Positions 1 to 7,550 are shown, counted from the stretch's first letter. The stretch: 10,622 nucleotides of DNA from CAYJAB01 sp964368305 (GCA_964368305.1 CAYJAB010000025.1:1-10622); one strand, 5' to 3'. Notes: generated by a model from the letters alone, not told the origin. Translations and numbers: made by a program.

Positions 1-1
1 A

Positions 2-1285
2 AGATTAAAAAGATTAATCGGGGAGTCTATTTTATTGGTATATTATGCCACAGCAGCAATGATAAGTGTCGTGGTGATTGTAAATCGTAGATATGGGGTA
101 ATCGATGTATATACGGTAGATAAGATGATGTGTATAATTGGGATCATCGCCTTTGTCTATTTTAGTTATCGTTTAATTCAAAATAAGGAACATATTTTTA
201 CAATTGTAGGAATTACATTATTAAATCCATTGTTTGACTATGGTTATTATGAGTTTACATTTAGTATAGGAATTGTTCTTATGTGGATAAGATCATTATG
301 GCTTTTGAAGGTTTTAGATGAATATCAAAGCACAAGACTTTCTGCTTTTTCAATTAAGGAAGGATTGGATACTTTACCTGCAGGTGTAATGTTTTGCGAT
401 GAAAATGGATATGTTTATGTTATTAATCGTAAAATGAAAGATTTAGTAAACAAATATAAATTGGAGTATCCTTACCATGGAAATAAGTTTTGGGAGCATT
501 TAAAGATATGTAATGTCGATGGTATAGAAGTTCAACTTCTTCAAGAAGATTATCTTCTGAAAGCACAAAGTGAAGCGTGGAGATTTTCAAAAAGGGATTT
601 TAAAATTAACAATACTAATTATTGTGAAATCATTGCGATTAACGTGACAGAGGTTACAGGAGCTCTTTTTGAATTAGAAAATGAAAAAGTGGTGCTTGAA
701 AATCAAAGTGAACATATAAAAGCATTACAAGAGAATATGAGAAAGTTAAAAAGAGAAAAGGAGTATATGCGTATTCGTATGCAAGTGCATGATGTATTAA
801 GTCAAAGACTAACGGCAATTCAAAGAATGAGTCAAACTGCGGAGTTGATGGATTATGAAAGTTTATTATCCCTTTGTAAGGATGCAATCTCATCGATTAA
901 AAGAAAACAAGGAAATGATGCACAGGCTCTATTTAAGGAGATGAAAGATTATTTTAATAAAATAGGATTAACTATTGAGTTAAAAGGAGAGAGTATAAAG
1001 GAAACAGATTTAGCATTTATTTTTATATCTGTTTTAACTGAAGCTTGTACAAATTCAATTAAACATGCGCAGGCAAGTAAAGTGTTTGTGAATATTACAT
1101 GTGATAAAGATGGGTATAAAATAGAAATTACAAACAATGGTGGTAGACCAACACAAGGGATTAAAGAAGGATCAGGGCTTAGAGGGATACGGAATCGAAT
1201 AGAAGATGCACAAGGGATATTAAAGGTAGAGGTGATGCCTGAATTTGCGTTAATCATCTATTTGCCTAAAAAGGAGGAAGAATGA
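2..1285 (+). CDS. Sensor histidine kinase, HisKA_3/NarL-DesK type (5' end outside window)
   Basis: Membrane sensor kinase that autophosphorylates on His and passes phosphate to the regulator encoded next. The frame is open to the left edge, so the gene is probably cut. A TTG at 35 behind GGGAG (21-25) is a possible but less attractive start. Counting from that TTG: hydrophobic segments at about 2-16, 33-48, 54-68 and 74-92; a PAS-like domain from about 107 (LPAGVMFCDENG); a coiled coil at about 215-250; the H-box VHDVLSQ with His252; an N-box at Asn340; and a G-box G379-x-G381-x-x-G384. HDxxxQ is the phosphatase-type H-box of NarX- and DesK-like kinases, so the protein may be bifunctional (family knowledge). 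Its stop overlaps the regulator's ATG (ATGA), which indicates translational coupling. The PAS-like region suggests some cytoplasmic sensing, but the ligand cannot be told. Confidence 0.93.
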   Translation, partial: RLKRLIGESILLVYYATAAMISVVVIVNRRYGVIDVYTVDKMMCIIGIIAFVYFSYRLIQNKEHIFTIVGITLLNPLFDYGYYEFTFSIGIVLMWIRSLWLLKVLDEYQSTRLSAFSIKEGLDTLPAGVMFCDENGYVYVINRKMKDLVNKYKLEYPYHGNKFWEHLKICNVDGIEVQLLQEDYLLKAQSEAWRFSKRDFKINNTNYCEIIAINVTEVTGALFELENEKVVLENQSEHIKALQENMRKLKREKEYMRIRMQVHDVLSQRLTAIQRMSQTAELMDYESLLSLCKDAISSIKRKQGNDAQALFKEMKDYFNKIGLTIELKGESIKETDLAFIFISVLTEACTNSIKHAQASKVFVNITCDKDGYKIEITNNGGRPTQGIKEGSGLRGIRNRIEDAQGILKVEVMPEFALIIYLPKKEEE

Positions 1286-1896
1286 TTAAAGTATTTATTG
1301 TAGATGATCATACATCAATTATTGATTCATTTAGTCAAGTCATCAATAATCAAAAAGATATGGAATTTGTTGGAGGGACTTCAGATTGTAGTGAAGTCAT
1401 TTCACTTTGTGCAAAAGTTTCACCTGATATAGTATTGACTGATATTTCGATGGATAAAGCAAATAGCGGTATTATTTTAACTGAGAAATTGAAGTATGAA
1501 TTTCCGGATATTAAAGTAATTGTTATGTCGGGATTTGATGAGATATCTTATATTCCGAATGCGAAAAAAGCGGGAGCAGATGCATTTTTATCAAAATCAA
1601 AATCATTAGAGGAATTTATTGAGATGACAAGAAAAACAATTGAGGGTAAAGGAGAATTTCCACAAGAGATTTCTATTCCTACCGCAAAAGGGGAAGCTCC
1701 ATTTACATTAAGGGAATTGGAAATGTTGACGCTTTTATGTCATTCTTATTCTCGAAAAGAAATTGCGGAACATATGAATATTGCAGAAGGAACTGTGAAA
1801 AGACATATAGAGAATATGTTAGTAAAATCAGGATGTAAGAGTACAATGGAACTTGTTGTGTATGTAGTAAGTAATGGGTGGATATCACCTAAGTAA
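1282..1896 (+). CDS. NarL/LuxR-family response regulator
   Basis: Two-component transcription regulator, partner of the kinase just upstream (4-nt ATGA overlap; ribosome site AAGGAGG at 1271-1277). The receiver domain covers residues 1 to about 120: acidic pair Asp8-Asp9, phosphoacceptor Asp54, switch Ser83 and Lys105. The usual Pro four residues after the phosphoacceptor is Asp58 here, a mild oddity. A LuxR-type helix-turn-helix covers about 141-200, with the recognition stretch EIAEHMNIAEGTVKRHI. The length of 204 residues is normal for the family. Such regulators bind DNA as dimers at inverted repeats. The perfect palindrome at 1920-1943, just past this gene's terminator and in front of the next operon, is a natural candidate target; that link is inference. 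Confidence 0.95.
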   Translation: MIKVFIVDDHTSIIDSFSQVINNQKDMEFVGGTSDCSEVISLCAKVSPDIVLTDISMDKANSGIILTEKLKYEFPDIKVIVMSGFDEISYIPNAKKAGADAFLSKSKSLEEFIEMTRKTIEGKGEFPQEISIPTAKGEAPFTLRELEMLTLLCHSYSRKEIAEHMNIAEGTVKRHIENMLVKSGCKSTMELVVYVVSNGWISPK

Positions 1897-1918
1897 AACC
1901 GCAAAAGCGGTTTTTTTT
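1895..1918 (+). terminator. Intrinsic terminator of the two-component operon
   Basis: An 8-bp perfect stem, AAAACCGC / GCGGTTTT, with loop AAAA is followed by a run of Ts (to 1918). It starts inside the response regulator's stop codon. It separates the two-component pair from the following operon, so that operon needs its own promoter. Confidence 0.9.
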
Positions 1919-1919
1919 A

Positions 1920-1943
1920 TAAATGTGCCATTTGGCACATTTA
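1920..1943. promoter_or_regulatory. Perfect inverted repeat, candidate operator (7-2-7 geometry)
   Basis: AAATGTGCCA, TT, TGGCACATTT: two perfect 10-bp arms around two bases, plus one further T/A pair. There is no T-run on either side in either strand, so it is not a terminator. It lies 60 bp before the SPFH gene start. The inner part, TGTGCCA-TT-TGGCACA, has the two-base spacing of heptamers known for NarL-family regulators. The adjacent gene encodes such a regulator, so autonomous control of the downstream operon is a reasonable inference. Confidence 0.6.
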
Positions 1944-1973
1944 CCATTATGAAACTGTTTGATAAAGTGAAAT

Positions 1974-1979
1974 TAGAAT
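1974..1979 (+). promoter_or_regulatory. Possible -10 of the SPFH operon promoter
   Basis: TAGAAT matches TATAAT at five of six bases, but the region about 17 bp upstream has no good -35. That would suit an activator-dependent promoter with the palindrome ending just upstream. The resulting leader would be very short before AAAGGAGG (1988-1995). As an alternative, TTGGCA (1932-1937), within the palindrome, resembles a -35 but lacks a well-spaced -10. The placement is weak. Confidence 0.25.
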
Positions 1980-2002
1980 AAACAATAAAAGGAGGAATTA
2001 AA

Positions 2003-3175
2003 ATGGGGTTAATAAAAGCAGCGATTGGATCAGTGGGTGGTGTTTTAAGTGATCAATGGAAAGAGTATATATATTGTGAAGCTTTAGATAATGAAATACT
2101 TGTTTCAAAAGGACGTAAAAAAACATCAAATCGTAGTTCAAATACAAAGTCAGATGATAATATCATTTCTACTGGTTCTATTGTAGCAGTGGCAGATGGA
2201 CAATGTATGATTATAGTTGAAAATGGTAAAGTGACAGAGGTATGTGCTACACCAGGTGAATTTGAATACAATAGTGAAAGTGAACCTTCTATTTTTACGG
2301 GGGATTTAGATAAACAAATTGAGAAAACGTTTATTAATATTGGAAAACGTTTTACGTTTGGTGGTCAACCTGCCAATGATCAACGTGTGTATTACTTTAA
2401 TACAAAAGAGATTCTTGCGAATAAATATGGTACACCACAACCAATTCCATTTAGAGTAGTAGATGCGAATATTGGCTTGGATATGGATATTGAAATTAGA
2501 TGTCATGGTGAATATTCATTTAAGATAATAGATCCATTATTGTTTTATACAAATGTAAGTGGAAATGTGACTGTGGATTATAATAAAGATGAAATTATGT
2601 CACAACTTAAAAGTGAATTATTAACAGCACTTATGCCTGCATTTGCGAAAATATCAGCGATGGGTATTCGTTATAGTTCACTTATGGGACACACAATGGA
2701 AATGGCGGATGCGCTAAATGAAGTATTATCTAAAAAGTGGACACAAACACGTGGTATTAAAATAGCTTCTTTTGGTATTTCATCTTTAAAAGCATCAGAA
2801 GAAGATGAAAATATGATTCAAGAACTTCAAAGAAATGCGACATTTAGAAATCCTAATATGGCTGCAGCACATCTTGTAGGGGCCCAAGCATCAGCAATGC
2901 AATCTGCTGCAGAAAATCAAGGATCAGGTGCAATGATGGGCTTTATGGGTATGAATATGGCACAAAATGCAGGTGGAATGAATGCACAAAATTTATATAC
3001 CCAAGCTACACCGCAACAAGTAGGGTGGAATTGTAAGTGTGGACAAACAAACAATACTGGGAATTTCTGCGGTGGATGTGGAAGTAAAAAAGCACAAGCA
3101 TACGTTTGTAAGAAGTGTGGACATACACAAGCAGCCGCATCTAAATTTTGTCCACAGTGTGGCGATGCCTTTTAA
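2003..3175 (+). CDS. ydjI: SPFH-domain protein with two C-terminal zinc ribbons (YdjI-like)
   Basis: A 390-residue cytoplasmic protein of the bacterial SPFH family that is often labelled 'virion core protein-like'; B. subtilis YdjI is the characterised relative. The SPFH body covers roughly residues 1-290. An Ala/Met/Gly-rich linker follows (about 290-335). Then come two zinc ribbons: one with Cys344, Cys346, Cys356 and Cys359 (the first pair is CxC, not CxxC), and one with Cys369, Cys372, Cys383 and Cys386. SPFH proteins assemble into oligomeric membrane-associated scaffolds. In B. subtilis, YdjI with YdjG and YdjH links the phage-shock protein PspA to the membrane (established there, inferred here). 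It starts at ATG 2003 behind AAAGGAGG and is first in an operon with the next two genes (12 nt to the next start). No pspA is visible nearby. Confidence 0.9.
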   Translation: MGLIKAAIGSVGGVLSDQWKEYIYCEALDNEILVSKGRKKTSNRSSNTKSDDNIISTGSIVAVADGQCMIIVENGKVTEVCATPGEFEYNSESEPSIFTGDLDKQIEKTFINIGKRFTFGGQPANDQRVYYFNTKEILANKYGTPQPIPFRVVDANIGLDMDIEIRCHGEYSFKIIDPLLFYTNVSGNVTVDYNKDEIMSQLKSELLTALMPAFAKISAMGIRYSSLMGHTMEMADALNEVLSKKWTQTRGIKIASFGISSLKASEEDENMIQELQRNATFRNPNMAAAHLVGAQASAMQSAAENQGSGAMMGFMGMNMAQNAGGMNAQNLYTQATPQQVGWNCKCGQTNNTGNFCGGCGSKKAQAYVCKKCGHTQAAASKFCPQCGDAF

Positions 3176-3187
3176 AAGGAGAACAGT

Positions 3188-4255
3188 ATGTCAGATTTAT
3201 TAAAATATCAATGTCTTGCATGTGGTGGTGCATTAAAGTTTGATGCGACACAGCAGATGTTAGCATGTGAATCGTGTGATAGCGTATATCCAAGTGATTA
3301 TATTGATCAAACAAGTGAAGAATCAACAACGAGAGTAGATTGGAATACAGAAGGTTTTGTGGATGAAAAGCAAACGCTTGAAAAACAAAATGGATTTACG
3401 TGTACATCGTGTGGTGCACAAGTGATTTGTGATACAGATACGGTTGCGAGTGAGTGTATGTATTGTGGCAATCCTGTAGTTATGGATGAAAAAAGTGAAA
3501 CTATGGTTGAACCTGATTTTGTGATTCCATTCAAGATTGATCATAAAAAGGCGAAGGAAATGTTAGAGGATTTTTATAAAGGGAAGCCATTGCTTCCAAA
3601 TGCTTTTTCTGATGAAAATCATCTATCAAAAATAAAAGGCGTGTATGTTCCGTTTTGGTTGTTTAGTTGTATGGGAAGTGGATATATGGTGTTTGATACA
3701 ACGAAAGTGAAAACATATAGCGATGAAAAATATAATTATAAAAAAACAGAACATTATGAAGTGTTAAGAAGTGGTCAAATTGGATTTGATCGTATTCCAA
3801 CAGATGCATCTAAGAAGATGGATGATCATTATATGGAAGGAATAGAACCTTATAACTTTGAAGAGTTAAGTAAGTTTAAACCAATGTATCTTGCTGGATA
3901 TTTTGCGGATAAATTTGATATTTCAGTAGATCAAGGCGCAAAGCGTGCTACAGAAAGAGTAATTGCTTCATTGGAGTCAGCGTTTGAAGAGACAGTAGAA
4001 GGATATACTTCTGTTATTAAGAAAACTTCATTGATTCAAATGAATAAAGAATCTATAGAGTATGTATTGTTGCCAGTATGGATGTTAAATACAAAATACA
4101 ATGGTGAAATATATCAATTCGCAATCAATGGACAAACTGGGCAAGTTGCAGGAAAACTTCCAATAGACAAAGCTAAACTAATGAAATATCGTTTGATCTA
4201 TTTCTTTGTATCTGCAGCAATATGTGCATGTCTTTTGATGTGGATGTTTAGATAG
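3188..4255 (+). CDS. ydjG: Zinc-ribbon membrane protein (YdjG-like, TFIIB-type zinc ribbon)
   Basis: A 355-residue protein with two N-terminal zinc ribbons: Cys9, Cys12, Cys27, Cys30, and Cys72, Cys75, Cys90, Cys93. A long soluble domain follows (about 105-325), containing the family-typical stretches FVIPFKIDHKKAKEML and KGVYVPFWLF. A single C-terminal membrane helix lies at about 332-354 with a tiny tail. These proteins are often named 'TFIIB-type zinc ribbon-containing' or 'phage replication' proteins, but those names carry no tested function. The better guide is the partnership with the SPFH protein upstream, as in B. subtilis ydjG-ydjI. The start at ATG 3188 has AAAGGAG about 6 nt upstream. 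It probably recruits or anchors the SPFH scaffold through its membrane helix (inference). Confidence 0.88.
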   Translation: MSDLLKYQCLACGGALKFDATQQMLACESCDSVYPSDYIDQTSEESTTRVDWNTEGFVDEKQTLEKQNGFTCTSCGAQVICDTDTVASECMYCGNPVVMDEKSETMVEPDFVIPFKIDHKKAKEMLEDFYKGKPLLPNAFSDENHLSKIKGVYVPFWLFSCMGSGYMVFDTTKVKTYSDEKYNYKKTEHYEVLRSGQIGFDRIPTDASKKMDDHYMEGIEPYNFEELSKFKPMYLAGYFADKFDISVDQGAKRATERVIASLESAFEETVEGYTSVIKKTSLIQMNKESIEYVLLPVWMLNTKYNGEIYQFAINGQTGQVAGKLPIDKAKLMKYRLIYFFVSAAICACLLMWMFR

Positions 4256-4265
4256 GAGATAAACT

Positions 4266-4589
4266 ATGAAGAAACTAATTAAAATAGTATGTATGGTTGT
4301 ATTTATGTGTCCAATCAATGTGCTTGCGACAAATAATGAAGTAGCGCAACCAATGTCGTTTACAACAATTTTAGCAATTAGCGCAGTGGTAGGTTTAATT
4401 GTAGCGTTTATAGCAACTTCTATTATGAAATCAAATATGAACACTGCACATAAAAAACAACAAGCACGAGAATATATTAGAGAAGACTCATTTGAAGTGA
4501 AAAGAAGTCATGAGAAATTTATTAAAGAAGAAACTGAAAAAACAGAAAAGCAAAAGCCGCAAAATAACAGTAAAAAAACTCCTAAGTAA
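4266..4589 (+). CDS. Small signal-peptide/membrane protein, resembles a YdjH-type protein lacking the TPM domain
   Basis: 107 residues, starting at ATG 4266; the AGGAG site overlaps the stop of the upstream gene, so it is coupled to it. Residues 1-22 look like a signal peptide or N-terminal anchor (hydrophobic core, then Ala-Thr). A membrane helix covers about 32-54, followed by a charged, Lys/Glu-rich cytoplasmic tail to the end. The stretch after the helix (MKSNMNTAHKKQQAREYIRE, then DSFEVKRSHEKF) resembles, from memory, the conserved juxtamembrane segment of TPM-domain proteins that accompany ydjG/ydjI. The roughly 130-residue extracytoplasmic TPM domain itself is absent; only about 10 residues separate the signal peptide from the helix. 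The reading frame is intact, and there is no room upstream for a lost domain. It could be a reduced subunit of the same membrane complex. No function is known. Confidence 0.8.
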   Translation: MKKLIKIVCMVVFMCPINVLATNNEVAQPMSFTTILAISAVVGLIVAFIATSIMKSNMNTAHKKQQAREYIREDSFEVKRSHEKFIKEETEKTEKQKPQNNSKKTPK

Positions 4590-4600
4590 TTAGGAGTTTT
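4575..4600. terminator. Bidirectional terminator between convergent genes
   Basis: AAAACTCCTA / TAGGAGTTTT forms a 10-bp stem with loop AGTAAT. Ts follow on the forward strand, and seven As precede the left arm, which read as a T-run on the reverse strand. It can stop both the ydjI-like operon and the pyrophosphatase gene. The hairpin overlaps the last codons and stop of the small membrane protein, so its terminal residues are constrained by the terminator. Confidence 0.88.
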
Positions 4601-4603
4601 CTC

Positions 4604-6250
4604 TTATTGTTTTGTATGTAAGTTAATTGCTTTTGAAAGCATTGGCAAGATTTGTTGTTTTCTTGATAAAAGATTTGGAATAAATGGTAATCCTTTTTTA
4701 TGTTGGATAACATTTTCAAATGCTAAGTTAAACAAGAAGTGATCTTTTCCTGACCAAATAAAGTAAGAACCTTTTTCTGTTAAGTCTGTAAATACCATAA
4801 TCGCAATGTCATAACGATTTGTAGAGCATAAATCAGAAAGATAATCTTCTAAGTCTTTTTTAATCATTAAAATTGCATCTACATCCATAATATTAAATTG
4901 TCCAATTACAACATTATAAGTTTCAACTGTAAATTGTTTTAAATCAGAATGTACGATATCAGATAATGTTTTTCCTACAAGTGATGTAGATGCTTGATAG
5001 ATTTCTCTTGCATATGCATTAATATTAATATCCGCAATTTTAGATAACATATTTGCGATGTCGATATCAACTTTTGTACAAGTTGGTGAATTAAAATTCA
5101 TTGTATCACTAATGATAGCTCCAAGTAATAATCCAGCCATTGCAGGTTTGATTTCGATTTCATGTTCAAGGTAGATTTTTGTAATAATTGTAGAACAACT
5201 ACCAACTGTTTCATTTCTAAACATAACAGGCATGTTTGTAGAAACATCCCCGATACGATGGTGGTCAATTACTTCCACTACATCTGCTTGTTCAATACCG
5301 TCAATACTTTGACTTATCTCATTGTGATCCACAAGTATTAATTGTTTACGTTCGTGATTCCATAAATGGTATCGAGAAATTAATCCAACAAGTTTTCTGT
5401 TTTTATCAATAACAGGATAACTTCTATATCTTGATTTTGGAATAATTGCTTTTACATCATCTAAATAATCATAATCGTTAAATGTTACAAGACTTGTACT
5501 CATAATAAATTTAACTGGAATTGCTTGTGTAACAACTTGTGATGCTGTAAATAAATCCAGTGGTGTACAAATAATTGCACAGTTATGTTTTGTAGCTTCC
5601 ACAATTGTTTGTGCAGTAACAGTGTCGCATCGTGTGATAATAACAAGTGCAGCCCCTTTTTTAATTGCCAAAATTTGTGATTCTTCACGTGCGCTTGAGA
5701 TAACAATTTTATCTGTGTAATCAATCTCTTGTTGACCATTTACTAAACTACTTGCAATTGTAATAACACCATCTGGATGGTAGTCACGTGGTCTTACAAT
5801 TAATTCTCCTGATAAAGTATCTGCGATATTATCAATAGGCGTATTTTTCATGTGCTCATATTTACTTTGTGCAACACTCAAAATTGCATTGGTAATACCA
5901 GAAATAGTTGCCATCCCTAGTAGTTTTTGTTGTTCGTCAATAACTGTAATAACTTTTTTATTATTGTGTAGCATGACTGTCCATGCTTCTTGGATTGTTG
6001 CATCTTCTTTTACACTGATAGCAGTGTCAATGTTAATATCACTCACTTTTGTTTTAATATCGTAAACAAGTTGTGGTGCTGGTACATTAAATTTATTTAA
6101 AATAAAAGAAGTTTCTGAATTGATATTTCCAATACGGATTGGTGCAACATCGTATCCTAGTTTTTCTTTAAGATTCGCGTATGCGATTGTTGATACAATT
6201 GAGTCTGTATCAGGGTTTCTATGCCCCGTAATATAAATTTTATTTTTCAT
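4604..6250 (-). CDS. ppaC: Family II (Mn-dependent) inorganic pyrophosphatase with CBS-DRTGG-CBS insert
   Basis: A cytoplasmic enzyme that hydrolyses pyrophosphate to two phosphates. 548 residues from ATG 6250, against about 310 for the plain enzyme. The DHH domain is split: GHRNPDTDS gives metal ligands His10, Asp14 and Asp16; after the insert come Asp308 (LVDHNE), DHH at 329-331 and Asp382 (SDT). The DHHA2 domain ends with the substrate-binding motif Ser529-Arg530-Lys531. The insert, about 65-300, reads as CBS, a DRTGG-like domain, then CBS. This arrangement is known from the Clostridium perfringens enzyme, where AMP/ADP inhibit and diadenosine polyphosphates activate. A GTG six bases upstream (6256) sits inside the AGGAGG site (6256-6261), so ATG 6250 is the real start. 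It is transcribed alone, towards the bidirectional terminator at 4575-4600. Confidence 0.95.
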   Translation of the reverse strand: MKNKIYITGHRNPDTDSIVSTIAYANLKEKLGYDVAPIRIGNINSETSFILNKFNVPAPQLVYDIKTKVSDINIDTAISVKEDATIQEAWTVMLHNNKKVITVIDEQQKLLGMATISGITNAILSVAQSKYEHMKNTPIDNIADTLSGELIVRPRDYHPDGVITIASSLVNGQQEIDYTDKIVISSAREESQILAIKKGAALVIITRCDTVTAQTIVEATKHNCAIICTPLDLFTASQVVTQAIPVKFIMSTSLVTFNDYDYLDDVKAIIPKSRYRSYPVIDKNRKLVGLISRYHLWNHERKQLILVDHNEISQSIDGIEQADVVEVIDHHRIGDVSTNMPVMFRNETVGSCSTIITKIYLEHEIEIKPAMAGLLLGAIISDTMNFNSPTCTKVDIDIANMLSKIADININAYAREIYQASTSLVGKTLSDIVHSDLKQFTVETYNVVIGQFNIMDVDAILMIKKDLEDYLSDLCSTNRYDIAIMVFTDLTEKGSYFIWSGKDHFLFNLAFENVIQHKKGLPFIPNLLSRKQQILPMLSKAINLHTKQ

Positions 6251-6280
6251 AAACACCTCCTAAATATAATAACACAAATT

Positions 6281-6298
6281 AAACATGTTAACATGATT
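6281..6298. promoter_or_regulatory. Palindrome CATGTTAACATG upstream of the pyrophosphatase gene
   Basis: A perfect 12-bp palindrome (6284-6295), extended by two A/T pairs beyond one mismatch on each side, about 34 bp upstream of the pyrophosphatase ATG. TTAACA inside it (reverse strand) followed 17 bp later by TATATT looks like a promoter, but its start point would fall after the ribosome site. The true promoter is therefore unresolved. It may be an operator, or a chance AT-rich palindrome. Confidence 0.35.
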
Positions 6299-6384
6299 TA
6301 TGAACTTTTTTGTTACATTTTATTGCAATTTTTTACAAATAATATTTGTGAAAATTTCATCATGTTAGTTTAAGCTAATTTTAC

Positions 6385-6413
6385 ATGAAAATTCATTAAA
6401 AATGCCGTATAAT
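6385..6413 (+). promoter_or_regulatory. Probable promoter of the aldo/keto reductase-cyclophilin operon
   Basis: A perfect -10 TATAAT (6408-6413) with a 17-bp spacer to ATGAAA (6385-6390), which matches four of six -35 bases. The expected start near 6420 leaves a leader of about 18 nt containing the AGGGG site (6427-6431). A small inverted repeat, ATGAA-AA-TTCAT (6385-6396), overlaps the -35. Confidence 0.55.
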
Positions 6414-6437
6414 TAAAAAGTAAGTGAGGGGAAACAA

Positions 6438-7550
6438 ATGAAATATAAACAAGTAAATGAAAGTAAAATATCCATATTAGGATATGGATGTATGAGATTT
6501 CCTGTTTTAGAAAATGGGAAAATCGACCGTATCAAGACTTTTGAATTATTGGATTGTGCATATGAAAATGGTGTGAATTATTATGATACAGCATTTCCAT
6601 ATCATAGTGAAGAAAGTGAGCTAGTAGTAGGAGAGTGGGTAAAGACAAAAGAGCGATCTTCAATTTGTCTTACTACAAAATCACCTGTATGGAAGTATGA
6701 TACAAAAGATGGATTTTATGAGTATTTCAAAATTCAACTTGAAAAACTACAAGTAGAATACTTTGATTTTTATTTAATGCATGCCCTAGATAAAGAAAGA
6801 TTTGAGAATTTAAAAAACATCGGAATTATTGATATTATGAATGATTTAAAAGAAAAAGGACTTGTAAAAAATATAGGGTTTTCTTTTCATGATGAATACG
6901 AAGTATTTGATGAAATCATTCATTATTATAATTGGGATTTTTGTCAATTACAGTTAAACTATATGGACACAAATCACCAAGCAGGTATTAAAGGATATGA
7001 ACTTGCTACAAAGTTAAATATACCTGTTGTGGTGATGGAACCAATTAAGGGTGGTCTGTTAAGTAAAGTACCTTCTGAAATCAAAGAGAAATTTAATGCT
7101 ATGCATAAAGAATGGTCGGATTCTAGTTGGGCATTAAGATGGTGTGCGACACTTGAAAACGTGTGTTGTATTTTATCGGGGATGTCTACACTAGACCAAG
7201 TTAAGGACAACACTACAACGTTTAAGGATTTTATACCACTGACAAATGAAGAACTTAATGTTGTAACTTATGCAAGTGAGCTTTATAATAAAAGAGCTCA
7301 AGTGCCATGTACGGGATGTAAGTATTGTATGCCTTGTACAAATCATGTGAATATACCGAACTGTTTTAAAGTGTATAATCATGCGTATATTTATGATAAT
7401 TTTGAAGAATTTAAAACAAGTTACAATAATATGCAAGAAGAAAATAGAGCAGATAAATGTATTGAGTGTGGAAAATGTTTAGAAGAATGCCCACAAAAAA
7501 TTGATATTATCACTGAACTTAAAAAGGTGGATATATATTTTACAAAATAA
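6438..7550 (+). CDS. Aldo/keto reductase with C-terminal 4Fe-4S domain
   Basis: A 370-residue cytoplasmic oxidoreductase of the 'aldo/keto reductase-4Fe-4S' group. The TIM barrel (about 1-280) carries the usual catalytic tetrad: Asp50, Tyr55, Lys81 and His115. The C-terminal part has two Cys clusters: Cys291, Cys294, Cys297, Cys300 with Cys309 nearby, and the classic CX2CX2CX3CP at 341, 344, 347, 351. The second cluster should bind a 4Fe-4S centre, and the first probably another. Such fusions are common in anaerobes and are thought to couple NAD(P)H chemistry to an iron-sulphur donor or acceptor; the substrate is not known. The start at ATG 6438 has AGGGG six bases upstream. It is followed after 13 nt by a cyclophilin gene, probably co-transcribed. 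Confidence 0.93.
   Translation: MKYKQVNESKISILGYGCMRFPVLENGKIDRIKTFELLDCAYENGVNYYDTAFPYHSEESELVVGEWVKTKERSSICLTTKSPVWKYDTKDGFYEYFKIQLEKLQVEYFDFYLMHALDKERFENLKNIGIIDIMNDLKEKGLVKNIGFSFHDEYEVFDEIIHYYNWDFCQLQLNYMDTNHQAGIKGYELATKLNIPVVVMEPIKGGLLSKVPSEIKEKFNAMHKEWSDSSWALRWCATLENVCCILSGMSTLDQVKDNTTTFKDFIPLTNEELNVVTYASELYNKRAQVPCTGCKYCMPCTNHVNIPNCFKVYNHAYIYDNFEEFKTSYNNMQEENRADKCIECGKCLEECPQKIDIITELKKVDIYFTK

Noticed and set aside
35..37. TTG as the true start of the histidine kinase
   Set aside because: GGGAG at 21-25 gives passable spacing, but the frame stays open to the window edge and the predicted first membrane segment would begin almost at residue 1. A start outside the window is more likely.
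2053..3544. Several reverse-strand open frames inside the SPFH and zinc-ribbon genes
   Set aside because: All are shadows of the forward genes, with no domains or ribosome sites.
5850..6065. Open frame antisense to the pyrophosphatase
   Set aside because: No ribosome site, hydrophobic low-complexity translation, wholly inside a well-supported gene.
6254..6256. GTG start for the pyrophosphatase
   Set aside because: It overlaps the AGGAGG ribosome site; the ATG ending at 6250 has correct spacing.
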